A DNA stretch of 64,000 nt, taken from positions 1 to 64,000 of the forward strand of contig JAZRVF010000005.1 in NCBI GenBank assembly GCA_045599005.1. Reading direction: 5' to 3'. Positions 1-6,923 of the stretch are shown piece after piece. Below the pieces are notes generated by a model. It searched no databases, was not told the origin of the DNA, and saw only the letters and a program-made list of their open reading frames with translations. The stretch is from Treponema_I sp045599005. Its GTDB lineage: Bacteria > Spirochaetota > Spirochaetia > Treponematales > Treponemataceae. Numbering within the stretch: position 1 is the stretch's first letter; every line of letters starts with the position of its first letter. The translations under genes were made by a program, and so were the position numbers.

Positions 1-13
1 GGAGGAACATATA

Positions 14-508
14 ATGAATCAAAATGAAATTGATGCAAATCTGCTCGTTGTAACTGCAGTTGAAGGTTATGCCCAGAATCATAATATGACTGAAAGTGAA
101 GTTTTTGCAGAATTTTCAAAATTCAATATTGTTTCTCTCATTCGTGAACAATATGAAGCCTTGCATACACAGCCTCTGGAAGAAACTGTTGATTTTGTCG
201 AAGACGTAATGGCTCGATATACAGGAGCAGCAAAATGGAAGTTTAACATGCCTCATTACAGTTATAATAATCAGGACATTACAATAGATACTCTCATGAA
301 ACTGGAAGAGGTTGCAAGAATTCTTGCAGGATTATTAAAGAAACCATTTGATGAAGTTTTGGGAATGTTTTATACATCAAAAACTTTTGCAGCGTTAAAG
401 AATACAGAAAGCTGCATGTGGGCAGAGAGTTCTCAGTTTATAGTTGATGAATATTTACGGGAAAATAATATCAATCAAAATTTCACCTTGTTATCTACTT
501 GTAAATAG
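14..508 (+). CDS. DUF3791-like helical protein (two-part), first gene of DUF3791/DUF3990 cassette
   Basis: A 164-residue cytoplasmic protein preceded by a strong GGAGG site at bases 1-5. Residues 7-70 look like a DUF3791 unit (small, acidic, helical, opening with a hydrophobic stretch such as ANLLVVTAVEGYAQ and a later ISLIREQYE-type helix). The second half (about 80-155) is another helical region ending in an FIVDEYLREN helix typical of the same families. The last ten residues are encoded by a sequence that recurs at 1617-1709. DUF3791 genes commonly sit beside DUF3990 genes, as here. No function is known; an antitoxin-like or partner role is inference. Lower GC than the rest of the window suggests acquired DNA. 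Confidence 0.7.
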   Translation: MNQNEIDANLLVVTAVEGYAQNHNMTESEVFAEFSKFNIVSLIREQYEALHTQPLEETVDFVEDVMARYTGAAKWKFNMPHYSYNNQDITIDTLMKLEEVARILAGLLKKPFDEVLGMFYTSKTFAALKNTESCMWAESSQFIVDEYLRENNINQNFTLLSTCK

Positions 509-515
509 TGCCAAA
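461..515 (+). repeat. Tail repeat, copy A
   Basis: A stretch at the 3' end of the first cassette gene reading AATAATATCAATCAAAATTT, then a TATCTACTTGTAAATAGTG core, reappears in partly doubled form at 1617-1709. Here it encodes the last residues and the stop codon of the gene. Confidence 0.6.
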
Positions 516-609
516 AATCTTTTTTCACTTGTTTTCATCAGAAATCTCCGCATAGAAAAATTCAAAAAATTATGATATATTATTATTGAAAATAAAAGAG
601 GAGGCTGTT

Positions 610-819
610 ATGTCAGAATTGCGTTTGAATAATTCAATTTTTCTCATGTTTATTGTTTCTGAAAACTACAAGAAAAGTCATAATTTGTCTTCGGAAGATT
701 TTCTTAAGATAGATGAAAAGTTTCATGTTCTGAAATATATTGCAGAATGTCCTGATATTTTTGACAATATGACAGATGAAGAAATGGTTAAGGAAATCGA
801 TTATTATGTTGCCGCTTAA
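610..819 (+). CDS. DUF3791 family small protein
   Basis: A 69-residue acidic helical protein. The start is ATG 610 because GAGGAGG lies six bases upstream at 598-604; an in-frame TTG at 586 would place that site inside the gene. The pattern (NNSIFLMFIVSENYKKSHN, then HVLKYIAECPDIFD and a C-terminal DEEMVKEIDYYV helix) is that of DUF3791. Its 3' end overlaps the start of the DUF3990 gene by 14 bases, so the two are translationally coupled. The pairing of a short helical protein directly before an ADP-ribosyltransferase-like protein resembles a toxin-antitoxin order, but this is inferred from layout only. Confidence 0.75.
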   Translation: MSELRLNNSIFLMFIVSENYKKSHNLSSEDFLKIDEKFHVLKYIAECPDIFDNMTDEEMVKEIDYYVAA

Positions 820-1351
820 TACAGTTCTTTACCATGGCACTATAGATACAATTTCTCATATTGATGTAACAAAAGGCAGGGATAGAAAAGATTTTGGCAA
901 AGGTTTTTATCTTGCTGTTTCAAAATCACAGGCAATCGGCATGATGCACAAGAAATTTCGTGAACAGACTGTCAGAAATCGTAATCACAATATTTCCTTT
1001 TCAGAACATTTATATGAAGTTCGTCTAAATGAAGAGTTTCTAAATACATTGAATATTAAAGTATTTGAACATGCTGATGAGGAATGGATTGATTTTATTC
1101 TTCTGAATCGTGAAAAAGGCGGAATTCAGCATTCATATGATCTTGTAGTTGGACCATCTGCGGATGATAATACAATTTTATGTTTGAGAACATATTGGGA
1201 CGGATATTATGGAAAAGTAGGTTCCGAAGAAGCAAAAGAAGTGCTTCTGAGAAACCTTGAGGTAGAAAATCTAGGCATTCAGTATTTCATTGGAAAACAG
1301 GAAATTGCTGATAAATTAATTCTCTCTATAAATGAAATCAGTTGGAGTTAG
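806..1351 (+). CDS. DUF3990 family protein, ADP-ribosyltransferase-like fold
   Basis: A 181-residue protein starting at ATG 806, inside the end of the preceding DUF3791 gene (AAGGAAA upstream). Residues 8-12 (LYHGT) and 30-36 (FGKGFYL) match the N-terminal hallmarks of DUF3990, a family placed in the ADP-ribosyltransferase superfamily; H10 and Y35 would be the first two residues of an H-Y-E type NAD pocket. The later YDLVVGPSADD segment (near 110-120) is also typical of DUF3990. The third catalytic acidic residue cannot be assigned with confidence. No signal peptide or membrane segment is present, so it acts in the cytoplasm or is delivered otherwise. Catalytic activity and target are unknown. 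The gene is followed after one base by another DUF3791 gene. Confidence 0.8.
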   Translation: MLPLNTVLYHGTIDTISHIDVTKGRDRKDFGKGFYLAVSKSQAIGMMHKKFREQTVRNRNHNISFSEHLYEVRLNEEFLNTLNIKVFEHADEEWIDFILLNREKGGIQHSYDLVVGPSADDNTILCLRTYWDGYYGKVGSEEAKEVLLRNLEVENLGIQYFIGKQEIADKLILSINEISWS

Positions 1352-1352
1352 T

Positions 1353-1604
1353 ATGCCTGAAAATAAAATGCAGACAGCAATCGGAATGTGTGTTGTTGAT
1401 TTAACAAAGTATCTCATGAAAAAGTATAATCTGTCACAGGATGTTGCATTTGCAAAACTTCAGGGAACTGTTTTATTTTCATTGTTAAATAATCAGGATT
1501 CCGGACTGCTTTTGGAGCAGAATGAATATTTATTTGAAGCTCTGGATATTGAACTTGATAAAGGTGCTGAAGCTTTGAATTCATTTTTTATGAATTACAA
1601 ATAG
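1353..1604 (+). CDS. DUF3791 family small protein
   Basis: An 83-residue protein. ATG 1353 is preferred over ATG 1332 because GGAG at 1344-1347 is correctly spaced for it and the preceding gene stops at 1351. The sequence has the DUF3791 pattern: a hydrophobic first helix (AIGMCVVDLTKYLMKKYNLS), a middle FAKLQGTVLFSLL stretch and an acidic C-terminal LDIELDKGAEALNSF helix. It is the last intact gene of the cassette; the sequence after it is non-coding and contains copies of the tail repeat of the first gene. Three DUF3791-like genes around one DUF3990 gene is more than the simple pair usually seen. Confidence 0.72.
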   Translation: MPENKMQTAIGMCVVDLTKYLMKKYNLSQDVAFAKLQGTVLFSLLNNQDSGLLLEQNEYLFEALDIELDKGAEALNSFFMNYK

Positions 1605-1616
1605 ATTCTGACAGCA

Positions 1617-1709
1617 GAAAATAATATCAACCAAAATATCAACCTTTTCCCAAAACACTAATATCAACTGAAATTTCAACCTATTATCTACCCATAAATA
1701 GTGCCAAAT
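1617..1709 (+). repeat. Tail repeat, copies B and C
   Basis: Two diverged copies of the unit AATATCAAC(N2-3)AAATNTCAACCT lie at 1620-1646 and 1659-1682. The second continues into TATTATCTACCCATAAATAGTG followed by CCAAA, matching 486-514. Here the repeat is outside any gene. The direct repeat brackets the DUF3791/DUF3990 genes. Confidence 0.55.
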
Positions 1710-1776
1710 TCCCTAAAAAGTGCTAAAATAACCCCAACAACTGATAAATATTCAAAGAATATTAAAGGGTCGTCTG

Positions 1777-1796
1777 TTCAAATCTTTGATGGCCCA
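1777..1796 (+). other. Possible tRNA 3' end remnant
   Basis: Bases 1777-1796 (TTCAAATCTTTGATGGCCCA) look like the T-loop, 3' T-stem strand, acceptor 3' strand and discriminator base of a tRNA whose acceptor would begin GGGCCAT. The preceding GTCTG cannot pair with CTTTG, no 5' acceptor half exists upstream, and no CCA follows. Such orphan 3' ends are typical of integration sites; chance similarity is possible. Confidence 0.3.
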
Positions 1797-1798
1797 AC

Positions 1799-1828
1799 GA
1801 AATCCAGCGAATGCTGGATTTTTTTTTG
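1799..1828 (+). terminator. Rho-independent terminator
   Basis: AAATCCAGC, four-base loop GAAT, GCTGGATTT and a run of T form a compact perfect hairpin with a T tail. It directly follows the tRNA-like remnant. Confidence 0.85.
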
Positions 1829-2201
1829 CCCGCTTCCAGCTTCTGAAGAAACTGAAAATGACTTTGGAGACCCGGGACAAACTACTGACATCCTGAGTGA
1901 GTGGCATAAGAGAAAGAAAATGAGTGATGACATGGATATTCTTTTAATCAGATTCACAAAGACCTGTGTGGATGAGTTTGGTTTGTGTCGACTTCAAAGG
2001 AATCGATTTTATTGTGGAGAATTACTTTGAGGAGCATGTTCTTCCAATGGAACAGGTGGCTTTTCCTTCCCGATAATCTGTTATAGAAACAGTGCCAGTC
2101 AGAAAGCAGGTGCAGGAACCGTTTTCGCGGGAACAGATTTGAATTCTCGCCCGTTGACTTTCGGTTGAGGGATATCCCAGTTTTTTTACAGGAGAAAGAA
2201 A

Positions 2202-2687
2202 ATGAAAAAATTATGTATGCTGATTCTGTGTGCAGTGATTGCAGTGGGTGGAGTCTCTGCTGTTGAAGTGGAGCAGGTGTTCCGTGTAGGGCCACAGATC
2301 GGACTTAACTGGGGTTCCGGAATCACTTTTTCGGATATCGGTGCTTCCACTCTGTGGACTTTTGACCTTGGCGAAGTGAACCTGACCGCCGGAATAAACG
2401 CAAACCTTCAGGATTTTGTAGTTGCCGAAGTCGGTGGTGTTGTAGGTGTAAGCAAGGATCTTGCCTTTTCCGGAAACCGCTGCATCCGTGTGGGCGCTCA
2501 GGCCAATGTGGGAATCTGTTTTGCCGGCCCTGCATACGGCCTTGCTCTTGGTGCGGACTGGCGGCCGGTTGATGGCAGCGGACTGATTCTGGGTGCCGCT
2601 GTCCGCTACCGTGGTTTCCTGAATGTTGACAGTTTTACCGGATACAACGGATTCTCTCTGCCTCTGTCAGTCGGCTGGAAATTCTGA
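2202..2687 (+). CDS. Small outer-membrane beta-barrel protein
   Basis: A 161-residue exported protein with AGGAGAAAG ten bases before ATG 2202. Residues 1-20 form a signal peptide (MKKLCMLIL..., cleavage likely after GGVSA). The mature part alternates hydrophobic and polar residues and is rich in Gly and aromatics in short amphipathic strands, and it ends in W-K-F, the aromatic-terminal pattern used by the BAM machinery to recognise outer-membrane barrels. At about 140 mature residues it could form an eight-stranded barrel. No specific family recognised. It stands alone, convergent with the FMN enzyme downstream. Confidence 0.65.
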   Translation: MKKLCMLILCAVIAVGGVSAVEVEQVFRVGPQIGLNWGSGITFSDIGASTLWTFDLGEVNLTAGINANLQDFVVAEVGGVVGVSKDLAFSGNRCIRVGAQANVGICFAGPAYGLALGADWRPVDGSGLILGAAVRYRGFLNVDSFTGYNGFSLPLSVGWKF

Positions 2688-2798
2688 CTTAGTCTGCGGG
2701 AGATCTTTTCCGCAGAAACGGCAGAGTACAGCTTCTCTCCTGATTCTTTCGCTACAGAAGGGACAGCGTTTTGTAAAACTCCAGTATTTTCCGGAAAG

Positions 2799-3695
2799 TC
2801 AGAACCGGCGGAAATGCAGTACGGAACTGTCAATTTCTGCAAGGGATTTTGCACCGGTCCGGGCCATCACACTCATCAGTTCGCGGGTCATTCCGTTGAT
2901 GCGCTCTGTCACTCCGGCTTTTCCCTGTTTCAGCGGATCCATCAGTTCGCGGCCGACACATACCGCATCGGCACCCAGAGCCAGTGCCTTGAACACGTCC
3001 ATGCCGCTTTCAATGCCGCAGTCAACAAAAACCGGAACAGTTTTTCCCACGGCCTTGATGATGTCAGGCAGGATCATAAGAGGCGGCACCGCATAGCGCA
3101 TTATTCCATGATGATGAGAGACAAGAAGTCCTTTAACGCCTGCCTCAACACATTTCTCCGCATCTTTGGGACTGAGTACACCTTTCACGATGAAAGGCAC
3201 TCCCGCGGCCTGGACATAATCCTTAAGCTGGGCGGAAGTCTTTGAATGCATCGGAAGCCCGCACACATTGTCGTAATCCCCGTTGCCGCCGAAACAGTGG
3301 TCAATATCCATTCCCACCGCAAAAGCACCGTGACTTACCGCATGTTCAATCTTGTGGAAAACTGTGCTGTCATCCAGGTGTGGCTTGATGATCTTAACAG
3401 TTTTCGCACCTGTTGCAAGAATGTCCTCCAGTTCCTCATCCTCACCCATTCCAACCCAGTGGACGGCACCTGCATCTTTCGCACCGCGTCCGAACTCGGC
3501 CATTGCGTCAGGACAGATTTTGTGAAGGTGGGAAAGTGCTGCAGTCATGATCGGAGTGTCGAAAGTCTCACCATAAAGTTCCATTTTTGTGGAAGGCAGA
3601 TCTGAATCCCAGTAACGGGCCTCAAGCAGAATGGAATCAAAATATTCCCGTGTGATCTGATTTGAATCACCTCTGTCTGCAGCTTCTTTTGCCAT
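2799..3695 (-). CDS. FMN-dependent alpha-hydroxy-acid dehydrogenase/oxidase family protein
   Basis: A 298-residue TIM-barrel protein, GGAGG eight bases before ATG 3695. Family features: FIVKGVLSPKDAE with the FMN-binding Lys near residue 170, VSHHHG near 195 with the presumed catalytic His, and DCGIESGMDVFKALALGADA followed by VCVGR, the FMN phosphate-binding end of the barrel. Members oxidise lactate, glycolate or mandelate to the 2-oxo acid. It is shorter than the usual 350-380 residues and lacks the Arg of the canonical SNHGGR motif (here SHHHGI), so substrate anchoring must differ. Substrate unknown. Confidence 0.75.
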   Translation of the reverse strand: MAKEAADRGDSNQITREYFDSILLEARYWDSDLPSTKMELYGETFDTPIMTAALSHLHKICPDAMAEFGRGAKDAGAVHWVGMGEDEELEDILATGAKTVKIIKPHLDDSTVFHKIEHAVSHGAFAVGMDIDHCFGGNGDYDNVCGLPMHSKTSAQLKDYVQAAGVPFIVKGVLSPKDAEKCVEAGVKGLLVSHHHGIMRYAVPPLMILPDIIKAVGKTVPVFVDCGIESGMDVFKALALGADAVCVGRELMDPLKQGKAGVTERINGMTRELMSVMARTGAKSLAEIDSSVLHFRRF

Positions 3696-3745
3696 GTTTT
3701 TCCTCCAGTTTTGTAAGGCTCTGTCTGTCCGCGGGAACGGGCAGT

Positions 3746-4618
3746 TTATTCATTGATTATTTTCACGTCAAGTTTGTTGTAAGGAATCTCGATTCCGGAT
3801 TCATCCAGGACTTTCTTGATGTTTATGAAAAGTTCGTTTTTGGCGGTGATAAAGTTGTCCGGTTTGAACCAGGCGGCAACCACAAATTCAATTCCGCTTT
3901 CACCGAAACTGTTGACCCACACTTTGGATTCCGGATTTGACTCAACATGGGCACAGCGGGCGGCAACTGTCTGAAGTACGGCCAGCGCCTTCTCAAGATC
4001 CGTGGGGTATGCCACGAAGACGGAGATTGTGATGCGGCGCACCTTGAAGTAGCTGTTGTTGGTAAGGTTGCTGTTAAGAACGGTACTGTTCGGAAGGCGC
4101 ACCATCTGGTTGTCGAATGTGTGCACCCTTACGCTGAGAAGGTTCACGCTGTCCACAATTCCGGTTACGTCACCAACAATGATTGTGTCCCCAACCTTGA
4201 GTGTTCCTTCAGTCAGGACGAAAATACCGCTTATCAGGTTGCTCACGGAAGTCTGCGCCGCAAAACCGATTGCAATTCCGGCAATTCCTGCGGCGCCCCA
4301 GATGGCAGAAAGTTTGATTCCCAGAAAACTCAGCACAAAAAGACCAAGAATTGTAAAGAAAAGATATTTCAGGAATTTCTGTATCAGCATTGTCCGCTGA
4401 GGCGTGGTCTTTGCGGAAGGAATCCTGCTTACAGCTTTGAGTGCAAGTTTGTACAGCAGACGGAGAACAATGGCAAGAAGAATCATGCCGATTGCCCTGA
4501 AGAGGAATTCCCATGTAAGGTAAGGTTTCAGGAAACCCATGAATTCAGAAGCATTTTCCATCAATGATTCGCCGGCACCTGCGACTGCCCCGGCAACAGT
4601 GTTAATGTCTTTATCCAT
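3746..4618 (-). CDS. mscS: MscS-family mechanosensitive ion channel
   Basis: A 290-residue inner-membrane channel that would release solutes on hypo-osmotic shock. Three membrane segments lie at about 35-60, 85-105 and 108-135; the third is the Gly/Ala-rich pore helix (GAAGIAGIAIGFAAQTSVSN). The cytoplasmic beta domain begins with GTLKVGDTIIVGDVTGIV and the PNS motif (RLPNSTVLN) typical of MscS follows. The size matches the small E. coli-type MscS. Transcribed divergently from the patatin gene through overlapping promoters; its own TTGACA/TAAAAT promoter ends six bases before ATG, with no ribosome binding site. Confidence 0.93.
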   Translation of the reverse strand: MDKDINTVAGAVAGAGESLMENASEFMGFLKPYLTWEFLFRAIGMILLAIVLRLLYKLALKAVSRIPSAKTTPQRTMLIQKFLKYLFFTILGLFVLSFLGIKLSAIWGAAGIAGIAIGFAAQTSVSNLISGIFVLTEGTLKVGDTIIVGDVTGIVDSVNLLSVRVHTFDNQMVRLPNSTVLNSNLTNNSYFKVRRITISVFVAYPTDLEKALAVLQTVAARCAHVESNPESKVWVNSFGESGIEFVVAAWFKPDNFITAKNELFINIKKVLDESGIEIPYNKLDVKIINE

Positions 4619-4624
4619 GCTTTT

Positions 4625-4654
4625 ATTTTATGACAATTCATACTTTTCTGTCAA
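4625..4654 (-). promoter_or_regulatory. Promoter of mscS, leaderless
   Basis: TTGACA (4649-4654), 18-base spacer, TAAAAT (4625-4630), then six bases to ATG 4618. Transcription would start at or next to the A of ATG. Confidence 0.7.
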
Positions 4655-4666
4655 AGTTCTTTTTGC

Positions 4667-4672
4667 TATACT
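4667..4672 (+). promoter_or_regulatory. -10 box of patatin gene, leaderless
   Basis: TATACT six bases before ATG 4679, with no Shine-Dalgarno. The -35 region is weak and overlaps the mscS promoter on the other strand. Confidence 0.6.
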
Positions 4673-4678
4673 GAATCC

Positions 4679-5530
4679 ATGAGTGGAAAAAAGGGTCTTG
4701 TTCTTGAAGGCGGCGCGATGCGCGGAATGTTTTCTTCCGGTGTTATGGATGTGATGCTTGAAAACAACATTGTTTTTGACGGAGCGATCGGTGTATCTGC
4801 CGGAGCAACTTTCGGATGCAATTACAAATCCAGGCAGATCGGGCGGGCAATCCGCTACAACAAACGTTTCTGCCGTGACAGCCGTTATGGAACGGTCCGC
4901 AGTGTGCTTAGATACGGTGACATTTACGAACCGGACTTCTGCTACAATCAGATTCCTTTTGCCCTGGATCTTTTTGATACTGAAACCTACCGCAGCAATC
5001 CCCTGCATTTTTATGTGGTTGTCTCGGAAGGAGAAAGAGGTATTCCTGTGGTTCACGAAATTCCGGATGGAAATGCCGAGGATCTTCTGTGGATGAGGGC
5101 CTCTGCCAGCATGCCTCTTGTCTCAAGACCGGTATTAATAGAAGGAAAACATTATCTTGACGGCGGAATGACTTCTTCAATTCCACTCAGGACTTTTGAG
5201 GAGATGGGCCATGATAAGAACGTTGTGGTTCTGACACAGCCCAGAGAGTACAGGAAAAAACCGAACAAAGCCGCGCCTTTCATCAGACTCATGCTGCGGA
5301 AATTCCCGAAACTGGCGGAAGCGATGGTGAACCGTCACGTTGTCTACAATAAGGAAAAAGATTACGTTTTCCAGCAGGAGAAAGCGGGCAGGGCTCTGGT
5401 GCTGTGTCCCGAGGCTGATCTCGGTATAAGCCGCACGGAACACAACCCTGACGAACTGGAAAGGATTTACCAGCTCGGGCGGCAGACTGCAGAAAAACAC
5501 ATGGCCGAGATAAAAGCTTTTCTGCAGTAA
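4679..5530 (+). CDS. Patatin-like phospholipase (YjjU/RssA type)
   Basis: A 283-residue cytoplasmic or membrane-associated acyl hydrolase. Oxyanion loop GGAMRG at 11-16, nucleophile elbow GVSAG with Ser40, and the dyad Asp in DGGMTSS at Asp161. This gives the full Ser-Asp dyad of the family, which removes fatty acids from phospholipids or related lipids. The C-terminal part (ADLGISRTEHNPDELERIYQLG) is the usual end of the YjjU subgroup. No signal peptide. Convergent with birA, with only three bases between stops. The physiological lipid substrate is not predictable. Confidence 0.9.
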   Translation: MSGKKGLVLEGGAMRGMFSSGVMDVMLENNIVFDGAIGVSAGATFGCNYKSRQIGRAIRYNKRFCRDSRYGTVRSVLRYGDIYEPDFCYNQIPFALDLFDTETYRSNPLHFYVVVSEGERGIPVVHEIPDGNAEDLLWMRASASMPLVSRPVLIEGKHYLDGGMTSSIPLRTFEEMGHDKNVVVLTQPREYRKKPNKAAPFIRLMLRKFPKLAEAMVNRHVVYNKEKDYVFQQEKAGRALVLCPEADLGISRTEHNPDELERIYQLGRQTAEKHMAEIKAFLQ

Positions 5531-5533
5531 GGC

Positions 5534-6382
5534 TCAGTCCGCAAAACGGATGCTTACTTCTCCGCTCTGCAGTTCCACAAGCTGATCCGATTCTTCCGGC
5601 TTAACAAGAAGATGACAGTCGTCCGTAAGTGCGACGGCTCTGGCAGGATAGGAGAGTTCCCCCTGAATCACGTTTATGCTGCGCCCGATCACCAGTGATC
5701 TTGCACGGTATTCTTTCACCGTCTGGCTGCGGTTTTTCTCAAGGAGCGCAATGTCCAGCTGGCGTAAAAGCTCCGAAGCGATCTCCGTGCGTTTTAAGGC
5801 CGGCCGGTTTTTCTCTGAAAGGTCCGCTTTTCCGCCGGCTGCCTCCAGACTTCCCGCAATGTGCTGGATGTTCTGAGGAAAAGCGTTCTCTGCACCCCGC
5901 ACATTTATCCCGATTCCGATCACAACAGCATTCAGGGCCTTCTCAGTTCCCTCAGCAGAATCTGTCATCACACCTTCTGTAAGGATTCCGCAGACTTTTT
6001 TCCCGCCGGCAAAAATGTCGTTGACCCATTTAATGCGGCATTCTGTGCCGGAAAGTTTCTCCAATGTGCGGCAGACAGCAACGCCGGCAGCAGGGGTCAT
6101 CATTGTGGGGGGGACAAAGTCACCTTTTTCCCTGTGAAGAATAAGGGAAAGATAAAGTCCGCTCTCGTGGGGCGAATAAAAACTTCGCCCGAGACGGCCA
6201 CGGCCCTGTGTCTGATGGTCTGCGATCAGGACAGTGTCATGAAGGTTCAGCACTTCTGCACCGCTCATCTTTTCCAGCATGCGTTTTGCTTCTGTGTTTG
6301 TGGAATCAATCTCGTCAAAGATGATTATCTTTTTACCAGGATTGTCCTTTTCAATTTCTTCCTTAACAAGGGGATCAGACAT
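5534..6382 (-). CDS. birA: Biotin--[acetyl-CoA-carboxylase] ligase, without repressor domain
   Basis: A 282-residue enzyme that activates biotin with ATP and attaches it to a carrier Lys of carboxylases. The catalytic domain begins at once (FDEIDSTNTEAKRML), holds the biotinyl-AMP loop QGRGRLGR near residue 78, and continues with KWVNDIFAGGKKVCGILTE; a small SH3-like C-terminal domain follows. There is no N-terminal winged-helix domain, so it is a monofunctional ligase rather than a biotin repressor. The start overlaps the end of luxS by eight bases, so the two are co-translated. Confidence 0.93.
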   Translation of the reverse strand: MSDPLVKEEIEKDNPGKKIIIFDEIDSTNTEAKRMLEKMSGAEVLNLHDTVLIADHQTQGRGRLGRSFYSPHESGLYLSLILHREKGDFVPPTMMTPAAGVAVCRTLEKLSGTECRIKWVNDIFAGGKKVCGILTEGVMTDSAEGTEKALNAVVIGIGINVRGAENAFPQNIQHIAGSLEAAGGKADLSEKNRPALKRTEIASELLRQLDIALLEKNRSQTVKEYRARSLVIGRSINVIQGELSYPARAVALTDDCHLLVKPEESDQLVELQSGEVSIRFAD

Positions 6383-6848
6383 AACAGGAGAATCCCTTTT
6401 CCTTTATTCCTGAGATCCACTTTGAAGCCCAGAATTTTGCTCCTGCAAGATCATGTTCCCGGTAATTTCCGCATTCCTTGGGATCAGTTCCCGGAATCGG
6501 AATCTCGTCTTTCCATGCGGCAACTTTTTCCAGTACGCTCATCATTCCGGTACCGACTGCTTCTTCCGTGCGGTCACCGAACAGTGTGAGATAAAAGCCT
6601 GTTCTGCAGCCCATGGGTGAAAAATCAATCACGCCCTCAATCTCATCACGGATGTATTCTGCAACCAGGTGCTCCAGGGAATGCAGCGCTGCCACAGGCA
6701 TGAATTCCTGATTCGGCTGGCAGAAACGGATGTCGAATTTTGTGACGATATCTCCTTTCGGTCCCTCTTTCTTTGCTGCAAGCCGTACATATGGTGCGGT
6801 GACTTTTGTGTGGTCAAGATTGAAACTGTCAACATTGTATTTCTTCAT
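6375..6848 (-). CDS. luxS: S-ribosylhomocysteine lyase
   Basis: A 157-residue enzyme of the activated methyl cycle that splits S-ribosylhomocysteine into homocysteine and DPD, the precursor of autoinducer-2. The metal-binding HSLEH lies at 56-60, the catalytic Cys in GCRTGF at 81, and the third metal ligand is probably the Cys of ECGNYREHDL near 130. Length and ends match the family. GAAAGAGG precedes ATG 6848. It forms a two-gene operon with birA. No mtn/pfs nucleosidase is present in this window. Confidence 0.96.
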   Translation of the reverse strand: MKKYNVDSFNLDHTKVTAPYVRLAAKKEGPKGDIVTKFDIRFCQPNQEFMPVAALHSLEHLVAEYIRDEIEGVIDFSPMGCRTGFYLTLFGDRTEEAVGTGMMSVLEKVAAWKDEIPIPGTDPKECGNYREHDLAGAKFWASKWISGIKEKGFSCYV

Positions 6849-6887
6849 AAAGGCCTCTTTCCTATTATTTTTAAGTGGATTTTTCTA

Positions 6888-6916
6888 TTGTATCATATCG
6901 GCGGCCTTTGTATATT
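6888..6916 (+). promoter_or_regulatory. Promoter of M16 peptidase operon, leaderless
   Basis: TTGTAT (6888-6893), 17-base spacer, TATATT (6911-6916), then seven bases to ATG 6924; no ribosome binding site. This fixes the start. Confidence 0.65.
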
Positions 6917-6923
6917 CTATTTC

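Larger units (their letters stand above)
1605..2201. other. 597-base stretch without an intact gene
   Basis: It holds the tail repeats, a possible tRNA 3' end, a terminator, and decayed coding sequence. A short open frame at 1972-2076 (MSLVCVDFKGIDFIVENY then FEEHVLPMEQVAFPSR) has protein-like composition but no ribosome binding site and no recognisable domain, so it may be the remnant of a lost gene. Confidence 0.5.

Noticed and set aside
1701..2030. 109-residue open frame after the DUF cassette
   Set aside because: It runs through the tRNA-like remnant and the terminator, has no ribosome site, and its composition is not protein-like in the first half.
6669..6923. 85-residue N-terminal extension of the M16 peptidase
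   Set aside because: It is antisense to luxS; the signal peptide starts at 6924, just after a good promoter.
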